Source: Methylococcaceae bacterium NSP1-1
GTDB taxonomy: Bacteria; Pseudomonadota; Gammaproteobacteria; Methylococcales; Methylomonadaceae
Assembly (NCBI GenBank): GCA_002256465.1
Contig: NQJG01000061.1
Span: 1-5,613, forward strand
Reading direction: 5' to 3'
DNA length: 5,613 bases
Within the stretch, counting starts at the first letter, position 1; every line of letters begins with the position of its first letter. The notes under the pieces are model-generated. The model saw only the letters and a program-made list of their open reading frames with translations, did not search any database and had not been told where the DNA came from. A program made the position numbers and the translations under genes. Below are positions 1 through 5,613 of the stretch, one piece after another.

Positions 1-1206
1 CTGAGTCAGTATGTGATGTTCTTTAAATAAAGGTATGGTAATCATTTGACAGAACAATCCTTTATTGGCGGCTTCCAGCATTGCCCAGGCCGCTTTTAGT
101 GTCAGACTTTTAGGTGATTGAAATTCAATTGCGATCATCATGCCTTTGCCGCGTGCTTCTTTAAGGAATTCATATTTTCCAGATAATGCGTTTAAACTGT
201 TAATAATATCGGTGCCTGTTTTTAAGCTGTTTTCCACCAGTTTTTCTTCTTCCATAACGTGCAAAGTGGCAAGACCAGCAGCCATCGCTAAATTGTTTTT
301 GGCAAAAGTTGATCCGTGAACAACGGCTCTATCCATACGATTAAAAACGCTATCCATTATTTTATGTGTCATAGCCACTGCGCCGACTGGAACAAAACCG
401 CCGGATAAGGCTTTAGCCATACAAATCATATCCGGTTTAACGTTCCAGTGATCTATTGCCCAGAATTTTCCGGTACGTCCCAAGCCTGTTTGAACTTCAT
501 CAGCAACAAACAAAGTGCCATATTTTTTACATAAGCGTTCAACTTCAGGTAAATAATTATCATCGGGTACGTTAACGCCTTTACCCTGAACAGGTTCGAC
601 GATAAATGCTGCGACATCTTTATTACTTAAAGCCTTTTCGAGCGCCTCAAGATCATTAAAAGGTATGGGGCTACAACCCGGCACTAACGGACCAAAACCT
701 TCACGGAATATTTCTTCACCGTTCAGGGATAACGCACCCATTGTCAGCCCATGATAACCATGCTCACAAAAAACTATTTTTTCACGTTTAGTGGTATAAC
801 GGGCAAATTTGATCGCGGCTTCTACCGATTCGGTTCCGGAATTGCAGAAGAACATCTTATCGAGATTATCCGGAGTTGTTTCCAGAAGTTCTTTTGCCAG
901 CAAGCCGCTGAGTATAGAAACGTCCAATTGCACAAGATTCGGCAATTCCAGTGTTAAAGTCTCTTTTAATGCGTTGATCACGGTAGGATGGTTGCGACCG
1001 ATTGCAAATACGCCGAAACCGCTTAACAAATCCAGATATTCAGTACCTGCCTGGTCATAAAGATATTGTCCAACAGCTCTTTGATAATGACGGTCGTAGC
1101 CTATGGTCTTTAACATTCTGACCATTTGGTTATTAAGATGGCGTTCGTGCAGATCAAATTTGTCAGTACTATGTTGCTCAAAAAGCTCGGCAATGCTGAA
1201 TGTCAT
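1..1206 (-). CDS. hpnO: HpnO, hopanoid class III aminotransferase (C-terminus cut by window edge)
   Basis: This is a PLP-dependent class III (ornithine/acetylornithine-type) aminotransferase. From its neighbours it is HpnO, which converts ribosylhopane to aminobacteriohopanetriol in the cytoplasm. The frame is open for 402 codons from ATG at 1206 to the window edge with no stop. Related proteins are roughly 460 residues, so perhaps 60 C-terminal residues are missing. Visible motifs are the phosphate-binding CNSGTESVEAA (121-131), the cofactor-stacking region HGYHG (149-153), the VADEVQTGLGRTG block (234-246) with D236 expected to contact the pyridine nitrogen, and AKALSGG (264-270) with K265 as the expected Schiff-base lysine. 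HGSTFAKNN (297-305) is the second phosphate contact. The start is supported by AAGAGG about 11 nt upstream. The gene lies 79 nt downstream of hpnG on the same strand. By sequence alone it could be another class III aminotransferase; the hopanoid assignment rests on long-form similarity recalled from the family plus context. Confidence 0.88.
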   Translation of the reverse strand, partial: MTFSIAELFEQHSTDKFDLHERHLNNQMVRMLKTIGYDRHYQRAVGQYLYDQAGTEYLDLLSGFGVFAIGRNHPTVINALKETLTLELPNLVQLDVSILSGLLAKELLETTPDNLDKMFFCNSGTESVEAAIKFARYTTKREKIVFCEHGYHGLTMGALSLNGEEIFREGFGPLVPGCSPIPFNDLEALEKALSNKDVAAFIVEPVQGKGVNVPDDNYLPEVERLCKKYGTLFVADEVQTGLGRTGKFWAIDHWNVKPDMICMAKALSGGFVPVGAVAMTHKIMDSVFNRMDRAVVHGSTFAKNNLAMAAGLATLHVMEEEKLVENSLKTGTDIINSLNALSGKYEFLKEARGKGMMIAIEFQSPKSLTLKAAWAMLEAANKGLFCQMITIPLFKEHHILTQ

Positions 1207-1285
1207 GTATATGTATACCTCTTATTTGTATTCTATTTACTGCTAAAAATATCGAAAAAATGAATTTTGCTTTAATTATGAACGC
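1207..1285 (-). promoter_or_regulatory. hpnG-hpnO intergenic gap with weak candidate promoter
   Basis: This 79-nt AT-rich spacer lies between the hpnG stop and the hpnO start. On the minus strand it holds TAGAAT (plus positions 1230-1235), a five-of-six match to a sigma-70 -10 box. About 17 nt upstream is only a T-rich sequence with a poor -35 match. The hpnO ribosome binding site AAGAGG follows, then the small inverted repeat GTATA-TG-TATAC just before the ATG. No hairpin followed by a T-run is visible, so read-through from hpnG is expected. An extra hpnO promoter is possible but unproven. Confidence 0.25.
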
Positions 1286-2014
1286 TTACGGCTCTATAAA
1301 ATTCGCTTGATTGAAGTCAATCACTTTATCAAGATGTCCGGCAATGGATTTTAGTGTTTTCTTTGCGGCATTAAAGTGCAGCCCCAACTTTATCAATCCG
1401 GGCAACTCAGCAGGGTGTAGAAAAAGAAATAATAATAGTTTTCTTAACACCATTTCACCCTGGTCATTAAGCGAATAGTTAATGGCCCGGGGTAAGTTCA
1501 TATTGACCGGATCAGCAATGACCCGGATGGTCAAAAAAGGTAAAGTGTGTTGTTTGGCAACCCTAGCAACAGCGACGCTTTCCATATCCAGTGCAATTGC
1601 ACCCGTGATGGCATGCAACTGTTTTTTTTCCTTGCTGGAGGAAACAATGCTTGTGCTCTCAGCTAAACGGCCGCTCTGAATCACGACAAACTTTGCCAGA
1701 CTATTTTTGGCATAGGCAAGCCAATCGGCACTAGTAGCCATCACAACATTCCCGGCATCAATCAGTTCATCGGCCAGTATCAGGTCACCCGGTTTTAATG
1801 ATTCACTGAGCGCTGCGGCACAACCCCAGCTAATTAGCCGGTTTGCACCTTTAGCGACGAGTAATTCAGATGCTGACTTTGCATTTACATGGCCGGCACC
1901 TGAATAAACTACTAACAACTTATCAGTAATGTAAAAACAACGCCCTTTATCAATTTTTTTTGACGTCAGGGTAGTCAATTCTTCAGGTAAAGCAACAACA
2001 ATACCTGTGATCAC
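1286..2014 (-). CDS. hpnG: HpnG, hopanoid-associated nucleosidase/phosphorylase
   Basis: This 242-residue protein belongs to the purine nucleoside phosphorylase / MTA-SAH nucleosidase (PNP_UDP_1) fold. In hopanoid clusters this member is HpnG, which removes adenine from adenosylhopane to give ribosylhopane (phosphoribosylhopane if phosphorolytic). Features seen are the N-terminal beta strand GIVVALPEEL (4-13), with glutamates where MTA/SAH nucleosidases carry their acid/base residue; the SGAG turn (38-41); WGCAAALSESLKPGDLILAD (63-82), the typical PNP core block; and ALDMESVAVARVA (141-153), matching the ribose-binding MES segment. VIADPV (165-170) supplies the aspartate expected to protonate the purine. 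The C-terminal part (191-222) is hydrophobic, with a leucine/phenylalanine run and a basic helix, as in other HpnG proteins, and may touch membrane or lipid substrate. The start codon is GTG, overlapping the shc TGA as GTGA. No good Shine-Dalgarno is seen, so translational coupling is likely. Length is normal and the gene intact. Confidence 0.9.
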   Translation of the reverse strand: MITGIVVALPEELTTLTSKKIDKGRCFYITDKLLVVYSGAGHVNAKSASELLVAKGANRLISWGCAAALSESLKPGDLILADELIDAGNVVMATSADWLAYAKNSLAKFVVIQSGRLAESTSIVSSSKEKKQLHAITGAIALDMESVAVARVAKQHTLPFLTIRVIADPVNMNLPRAINYSLNDQGEMVLRKLLLFLFLHPAELPGLIKLGLHFNAAKKTLKSIAGHLDKVIDFNQANFIEP

Positions 2015-3984
2015 TTTTTGCTAAGTTCGTTGCGGTATCGAGCCAATGCCCAAAGCGGAAAAAACTTGTCATAACCATGATATTTGAGATAAAAAACCTT
2101 GGGAAACCCGGGCGCAGTAAAACATTTATCATTCCAAACGCCATCGGCATGCTGGTTATGCAAGATAAAATCAATTCCTGCTTTTACTTCCGGGCTATGT
2201 GCTTCGCCTGCCGCTATCAATCCTAAAACAGCCCATGCCGTTTGAAAGGCAGTACTAAAACGATATCTTCCGCTATAACTTTTATTATGATAGCTGTAGT
2301 TATCTTCACCCCAGCCGCCATCTTCACGCTGTACACTTTTCAACCATTTTGCTGCTTTGGTATACATCGGATCATTTTTTGGCAGGTTGGTTTGCTCCAG
2401 TCCGAGTAAAACAGACCATGTACCGTAAATGTAGTTGGTTCCCCATCGACCAAACCACGATCCGTTATCTTCCTGTTCTTTGCGTATATATTCGATAGTG
2501 CGCTCCAAAGCTGGTAGATATTCAGCATGATTCTGAGCGACTCTGGCCATTAACATAGCACAACGGGCACTGACATCTGATGTAGGCGGATCCAACAAAG
2601 CCCCGTGATCAGCAAAGGGAATTTCATCCAGGTAGTAATAGGTGTTATCAACATCAAACGCCCCGTAGCCACCATTTTTGGATTGCATACCCACTATCCA
2701 GCGAGTTGCTCGGTGTATGGATTCATCCAGATTGGGCAAACCGGATTCTGCCATCGCAAAACCAACAACAGCGGTATCATCAACATCAGGATAATAGGGG
2801 TTTTCAAACTGAAATGCCCAGCCGCCACCTGCCAAATCGGGTTTGGAAATACGCCAATCGCCCGGTTCATCAAGTAATTGCTTACCTTTAAGCCAGTCGT
2901 ATGCGCGCGTCAGAGCAGGGTTAGACATGCGGGTAGCCGCGTCACTACCTTTATCAGTTTCCTGTAAAGCTAACGCTGTAAGTGCCGTATCCCAAACTGG
3001 CGATAAACAGGGTTGGCAATAGGCATCATGTTCGTTGATGACCAATAACTTATCAATTGCCTTGCGTGCTGTAACTATTAACTCATGATCTTTAGGCATG
3101 CCCAACAGCAATAAGGCTTGATAAGCTCCCATCATGGCCGGGGCAATACCGCCCAGACCATCTTCACCGTTGAGCCGCTCAATAATCCAGTCTTTTGCTT
3201 TTTCGATCGCACGGTTATGAGATTTTTTTGGGATTAATGGACGCGTAGCGCGGCCTAAAAAATCCAATCCCAGAAAAACTTTATTTAAGAAGGTTCTTTC
3301 AGGGAAATAGTGTTTTTCTTCATCAGGGTGTGTAACAAAAAGTTCCAGTATGCCAACTTTATTTGGGTTTTTAGCGGTTGCTTTTAGCGTGCAAAGAATG
3401 AACAACGGCACCATAACAGTCCTGGACCAGTAGGCGACTTTATCTAAATGGAAAGGAAACCAGCTGGGAAACAGCATAATTTCCACAGGGATGTAAGGAA
3501 CCCCCCGCCAAGGCAGCTGCTCAAATGTTGCTAGCGCAATGCGCGTAAAAACGTTGGCTTTCGCTGCGCCACCCTTGCTAAGAATAAAATTTCTCAAGCG
3601 GCTCATGTGCTTTGCATCTGGGGAATCGCCCGCTAATTTTAATGCATAATATACCTTGACACTGCAACTGATGTCGCCTGGACCACCGGTAAAAAGCGGA
3701 TAACTGCCGTCTTCAGATTGACGAGATCTTAGGTAGTTGGCCATTTTGGTTTGTAATTGCCCATCAATCTCACCGAGATAGTGCATCATCAAAATGTATT
3801 CCGCTGGAATCGTGCAGTCTGCCTCCAGCTCAAACACCCAATAACCGTCTTTATCCTGCAAACTTAATAATTTATCCTGCGCTCTGCTAATGGCTTTATT
3901 GAGGTTGTAAGCCTTGGAATAAATAGCTGTTGAGGAACTGGAAAGATTCCCAATATGTGTTTCTGTATTTGCGTCTTTAAACAT
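2011..3984 (-). CDS. shc: Squalene-hopene cyclase
   Basis: This is a 657-residue class II triterpene cyclase that converts squalene to diploptene (hop-22(29)-ene) and diplopterol. It is a monotopic enzyme on the inner membrane face. The protonating motif DVDDTA is at 400-405, with D402 matching the catalytic second aspartate known from the Alicyclobacillus enzyme. Several QW repeats are visible: QDKDGYW (43-49), QSEDGSY (89-95), QSKNGGY (434-440), QEDNGSW (504-510), QREDGGW (552-558) and QHADGVW (611-617). The SPVWDTALTAL segment (328-338) and ADHGALLDPPTSDVSAR (458-474) line the active-site cavity in the family. Length is normal for proteobacterial SHC (about 640-670), with no truncation or frameshift. 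The ATG is preceded by TAAGGA, about 7 nt away, a strong ribosome binding site that overlaps the stop codon of the upstream squalene synthase gene (10-nt gap). Its own stop overlaps the hpnG start. Also called hpnF. Confidence 0.97.
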   Translation of the reverse strand: MFKDANTETHIGNLSSSSTAIYSKAYNLNKAISRAQDKLLSLQDKDGYWVFELEADCTIPAEYILMMHYLGEIDGQLQTKMANYLRSRQSEDGSYPLFTGGPGDISCSVKVYYALKLAGDSPDAKHMSRLRNFILSKGGAAKANVFTRIALATFEQLPWRGVPYIPVEIMLFPSWFPFHLDKVAYWSRTVMVPLFILCTLKATAKNPNKVGILELFVTHPDEEKHYFPERTFLNKVFLGLDFLGRATRPLIPKKSHNRAIEKAKDWIIERLNGEDGLGGIAPAMMGAYQALLLLGMPKDHELIVTARKAIDKLLVINEHDAYCQPCLSPVWDTALTALALQETDKGSDAATRMSNPALTRAYDWLKGKQLLDEPGDWRISKPDLAGGGWAFQFENPYYPDVDDTAVVGFAMAESGLPNLDESIHRATRWIVGMQSKNGGYGAFDVDNTYYYLDEIPFADHGALLDPPTSDVSARCAMLMARVAQNHAEYLPALERTIEYIRKEQEDNGSWFGRWGTNYIYGTWSVLLGLEQTNLPKNDPMYTKAAKWLKSVQREDGGWGEDNYSYHNKSYSGRYRFSTAFQTAWAVLGLIAAGEAHSPEVKAGIDFILHNQHADGVWNDKCFTAPGFPKVFYLKYHGYDKFFPLWALARYRNELSKK

Positions 3985-4000
3985 AAGTACGTCCTTAAAG
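3985..4000 (-). promoter_or_regulatory. shc ribosome binding site overlapping the upstream stop codon
   Basis: Read on the minus strand, CTTTAAGGACGTACTT immediately precedes the shc ATG. The TAA in it is the stop of the squalene synthase gene, and AAGGA lies 7 nt from the ATG. A ribosome ending on the synthase therefore stops on the shc binding site, which favours coupled translation of the squalene-making and squalene-using enzymes. The coupling is inferred; the overlap is seen directly. Confidence 0.7.
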
Positions 4001-5095
4001 GTCTAAATTAGCTTTTGAAGAAGGTAATGAATATGTCCAGCCGGGGGTTTTCAGTTCTCGACTGGTTAAATTAAAAAGTAAGGTGAGCAAAAAGTTGCTT
4101 CGACCTGCTAACCTGGTCGCAAGAATTGTTGCTTTGACACTCTTTCGGGTGATCTTGACCTGATCGGAATGTTTGAAATCCAGATTTTGTTTGATTTTTT
4201 TTAAGGTCAAAACAGCCATACCTAATGCCCACAAACAGAAATTGCGGATGCCCGATTCATGAGACGGTATTTTTAAAGTGTATATCAATGCATTGTGCAA
4301 ATGGCTATGAGCAATACTGATTAGGTGCTCCAAGCCCATTCTGAAGTTTTCATCATTCGTTTCAGAGCTTAATTTTTTAAGATCAAAACCTGTTTCAGTA
4401 AAAATATCTTGTGGTAACCAGCAAACCCCACGTTGTGCATCATCCCAAATATCTTTCAATATATTGGTCATTTGTAACCCTTGTCCAAAAGATACGGATA
4501 GAGTTAACAATTCTTCCCTATGCACTGCTATTTCAGAAGAGTAATGGCAAAAAAGCTTGGCCAGCATTTCGCCCACACAACCTGCGACGTAGTAACAATA
4601 CCTGTCCAGGTCAGCAAGCGTCGCTAGGCCATCATGCAGATTCTGGGCCTGAAATATCGGCATACCTTCGGCCATAGTTTCTACGCAGCAAGCCAGCGCA
4701 TCGATTTGATCTTCATCAAAGCCATGAGTAATTTGTATAACTCGTGGTAAGACATGAATTAATGTGTGTTCAGCCGGAATAGTTTGTTCAGAAAGTAATG
4801 GCGCTAGTTCTACGGCAAATGGTTCAGCATTGACACCTGTTTTCACAACATCAATAAACTCAGAACAAAAATATTTTTTTTGCGCAGCCGATAAAGAAAC
4901 TTCATCTTCAATAGTGTCAACTATACGGCATAAAAGATAGGCGTTAGCGACTGCGCCGTAGAGCTTTTCCGGTAACTGGGGAATAGTTAGAGCAAACGTT
5001 CTGGATACACCTTCAAGCAATAGCGTCTGAAAGTCATCATCAGATAATAAGCTTAGTGATTTGGGGTTATCCAGAGATATTCGGGTTTCGCTCAT
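3995..5095 (-). CDS. sqs: Squalene synthase (farnesyl-diphosphate farnesyltransferase-type)
   Basis: This is an all-alpha head-to-head prenyl synthase that joins two FPP molecules through presqualene diphosphate and reduces the product to squalene, feeding SHC. From the ATG at 5095 it has 366 residues; the frame extends to a TTG at 5173 (392). Numbering from that TTG, VSRTFALTIPQLP is at 56-68 and the first aspartate-rich motif DTIED at 86-90, matching the DTxED of true squalene synthases. The YCYYVAGCVGEML block is at 192-204 and the second motif DIWDD at 241-245. NFCLWALGMAVLTLKKI (311-327) and VKITRK (339-344) resemble the C-terminal FC...MAxATL and VKIRKG segments of eukaryotic-type, NADPH-dependent squalene synthase. 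This, and a length well above the roughly 280 residues of HpnC or HpnD, argues for the one-enzyme route. No C-terminal membrane anchor is seen. I prefer ATG 5095, since the TTG has no Shine-Dalgarno, but the ATG lacks a good one too. A phytoene-synthase-like activity cannot be excluded by reading alone. Confidence 0.9.
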   Translation of the reverse strand: MSETRISLDNPKSLSLLSDDDFQTLLLEGVSRTFALTIPQLPEKLYGAVANAYLLCRIVDTIEDEVSLSAAQKKYFCSEFIDVVKTGVNAEPFAVELAPLLSEQTIPAEHTLIHVLPRVIQITHGFDEDQIDALACCVETMAEGMPIFQAQNLHDGLATLADLDRYCYYVAGCVGEMLAKLFCHYSSEIAVHREELLTLSVSFGQGLQMTNILKDIWDDAQRGVCWLPQDIFTETGFDLKKLSSETNDENFRMGLEHLISIAHSHLHNALIYTLKIPSHESGIRNFCLWALGMAVLTLKKIKQNLDFKHSDQVKITRKSVKATILATRLAGRSNFLLTLLFNLTSRELKTPGWTYSLPSSKANLDL

Positions 5096-5214
5096 GATAT
5101 ATTTGATGTCGGCCCAAGTGGGTTTAGTGAATTCGTTGATGGCAATAATAGCCTGTTTGTTGGTATTTTGCAAAGCAATGTTGTTTTAATGTCAACATCC
5201 CTGTTTAGTTGGGC

Positions 5215-5223
5215 TGTATAGCA
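5215..5223 (-). promoter_or_regulatory. Candidate extended -10 promoter for the sqs-shc-hpnG operon
   Basis: On the minus strand the sequence TGCTATACA reads as an extended -10 element (TGnTATAAT-like, four of six in the hexamer). Transcription would begin near 5208, a few dozen bases before the TTG at 5173 and about 110 before the ATG at 5095. The -35 region is T-rich and matches poorly. A perfect TTGACA also occurs on the minus strand at 5190-5195, but the best hexamer downstream of it (CAAAAT) is 19 nt away. Either could be real. Confidence 0.3.
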
Positions 5224-5265
5224 ATTTATTAAGAATAAAAACAGCGATTTAAGGACTTATGTTGT

Positions 5266-5277
5266 ATTTGTACAAAT
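5266..5277. repeat. 12-bp perfect palindrome ATTTGTACAAAT, candidate operator
   Basis: ATTTGTACAAAT is identical to its own reverse complement over all 12 bases. It lies in the divergent region about 45 nt upstream of the candidate sqs -10 element and about 300 nt upstream of hpnH. Dimeric helix-turn-helix regulators bind sites of this form. AT-rich DNA makes short palindromes common, so function is only a possibility. Confidence 0.4.
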
Positions 5278-5359
5278 TGCTAAAAAGTCGCACTCTGTAT
5301 GTCTGCAATATAGATAATTTACCGTAAAAACTGGAGTCGTCAGTTAAAAGATAGTATTC

Positions 5360-5389
5360 TAGTCAACAATAGATAACCGATTGTATTAT
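5360..5389 (+). promoter_or_regulatory. Candidate sigma-70 promoter for hpnH
   Basis: TAGTCA (5360-5365, four of six to TTGACA) is separated by 18 nt from TATTAT (5384-5389, five of six to TATAAT), followed by further AT-rich sequence. Transcription would begin near 5396 and leave a leader of about 175 nt before the hpnH ATG, containing the inverted repeats at 5431 and 5521. It is the best plus-strand match I found, but a weak one. An alternative is TTGCTA (5478-5483) with TATCAA (5502-5507). Confidence 0.25.
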
Positions 5390-5520
5390 ATAGAAGGCCT
5401 GTTTGAATAACTGATCTCTAATACTAAAAAGTCTTGGAAGACCATATTTAACCGAACAGCGCCCGGCTGTTGTTTTATTGCTACATGCTTATTATTCCGC
5501 ATATCAATGTGTTTTTAGTG

Positions 5521-5539
5521 TGGTCAATTTGACTGACCA
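5521..5539 (+). repeat. Nested inverted repeats just upstream of hpnH
   Basis: TGGTCA (5521-5526) and TGACCA (5534-5539) form a perfect 6-bp inverted repeat around a 7-nt spacer. Inside it is a second palindrome, GTCAA-T-TTGAC (5523-5533). The element includes TTGACT, a -35-like hexamer, and ends 20 nt before the hpnH ribosome binding site. It could be an operator or a small RNA hairpin in the hpnH leader; the stem is too short and lacks a T-run for a standard terminator. Confidence 0.35.
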
Positions 5540-5572
5540 TTAACAATTTTAAAATTTTTGGAGGGTTTGCTC

Positions 5573-5613
5573 ATGGGTGTTCCTTTACGTCAGCAGTTAA
5601 AAGTTGGCAGTTA
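5573..5613 (+). CDS. hpnH: HpnH, adenosylhopane synthase (radical SAM), first 13 codons only
   Basis: Only the N-terminus is inside the window: MGVPLRQQLKVGS followed by a partial codon that would read Tyr. This matches the conserved beginning of HpnH proteins (M-x-VP-x-x-QQ-x-(K/R)VG-(S/A)Y). HpnH is a radical SAM enzyme that adds the 5'-deoxyadenosyl radical to diploptene to make adenosylhopane, the substrate of HpnG. The CxxxCxxC iron-sulfur motif would lie beyond the right edge and cannot be checked. The start is well supported by GGAGGG (5560-5565), 7 nt before the ATG. The gene is transcribed away from the sqs-shc-hpnG-hpnO group although it acts between SHC and HpnG. The identification rests on a short stretch, strongly reinforced by the context. 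Confidence 0.85.
   Translation, partial: MGVPLRQQLKVGS

Larger units (their letters stand above)
5174..5572. promoter_or_regulatory. Divergent control region between squalene synthase gene and hpnH
   Basis: This stretch of about 400 nt is AT-rich and holds no convincing gene on either strand. It must contain the promoters for the leftward sqs-shc-hpnG operon and for rightward hpnH. It carries a 12-bp perfect palindrome (5266-5277), a 9-bp inverted pair (5219-5227 with 5274-5282), GTCTT-GG-AAGAC (5431-5442), AACTG-7 nt-CAGTT (5329-5345) and a TGGTCA/TGACCA hairpin-like element (5521-5539). Several are sized like dimeric regulator sites, but none matches an operator I can name. No intrinsic terminator is evident. 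Confidence 0.6.

Noticed and set aside
751..1060. Two overlapping plus-strand open frames opposite hpnO
   Set aside because: They lie wholly antisense to a well-conserved aminotransferase, have no ribosome binding site I can see, and their translations resemble no protein family; they are shadow frames.
1207..1285. Possible terminator between hpnG and hpnO
   Set aside because: There are A/T runs but no GC-rich stem before a T-run on the minus strand, so an intrinsic terminator is not supported.
2340..2891. Short open frames on both strands within shc
   Set aside because: All overlap the conserved cyclase coding sequence in other frames and show no domain or start signal.
4411..4677. 88-codon plus-strand frame opposite the squalene synthase
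   Set aside because: Antisense to the conserved active-site region of the synthase, with low-plausibility composition and no ribosome binding site.
5248..5256. TTTAAGGAC repeated here (plus strand) and at the shc ribosome binding site (minus strand)
   Set aside because: A 9-base match containing a Shine-Dalgarno core in AT-rich DNA is easily chance, and the contexts differ.
5259..5327. 22-codon plus-strand frame (starts MLYLYKLLKS) that could be an hpnH leader peptide
   Set aside because: The AAGGA before it is only 3 nt from the ATG, it lies upstream of the best plus-strand promoter candidate, and it has no attenuator-like hairpins after it.
1..5613. CRISPR array, tRNA, rRNA, insertion sequence or prophage attachment site
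   Set aside because: No spaced direct repeats, cloverleaf-like sequence, transposase or long terminal repeats were seen; nearly all DNA is taken up by the hopanoid genes.

Overview
The window is a hopanoid (bacteriohopanepolyol) biosynthesis locus from a moderately AT-rich bacterium. The gene set and protein style best fit a type I (gammaproteobacterial) methanotroph of the Methylobacter/Methylomonas kind. That taxonomic guess is inference: no rRNA or other marker gene is present.

Layout. Four genes run on the minus strand, in transcription order: a single-protein squalene synthase (about 5095 down to 3995), squalene-hopene cyclase shc (3984-2011), the hopanoid nucleosidase hpnG (2014-1286), and the class III aminotransferase hpnO (1206 down to the left edge, where its C-terminus is cut off). 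The first three are packed tightly: a 10-nt gap lies between the first two, and a 4-base GTGA stop/start overlap joins shc to hpnG. hpnO follows after 79 nt. On the plus strand, hpnH, the radical SAM adenosylhopane synthase, begins at 5573 behind a strong ribosome binding site, and only 13 codons are inside the window. Between hpnH and the squalene synthase gene is a 400-480 nt AT-rich divergent control region with several short palindromes and weak promoter-like sequences.

How the genes work together. Farnesyl diphosphate is condensed and reduced to squalene by the synthase. SHC cyclises squalene to diploptene/diplopterol. HpnH adds the 5'-deoxyadenosyl group of SAM to give adenosylhopane. 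HpnG removes adenine to give ribosylhopane. HpnO transaminates the opened ribosyl side chain to aminobacteriohopanetriol. The window therefore encodes an almost complete line from FPP to an amino-bacteriohopanepolyol. Squalene is apparently made by one squalene-synthase-type enzyme, because no hpnC, hpnD or hpnE is seen here.

I found no RNA genes, mobile elements, CRISPR arrays or convincing intrinsic terminators. The system is recognisable rather than new. The parts most worth a second look are the divergent control region, the squalene synthase type and its uncertain start codon.
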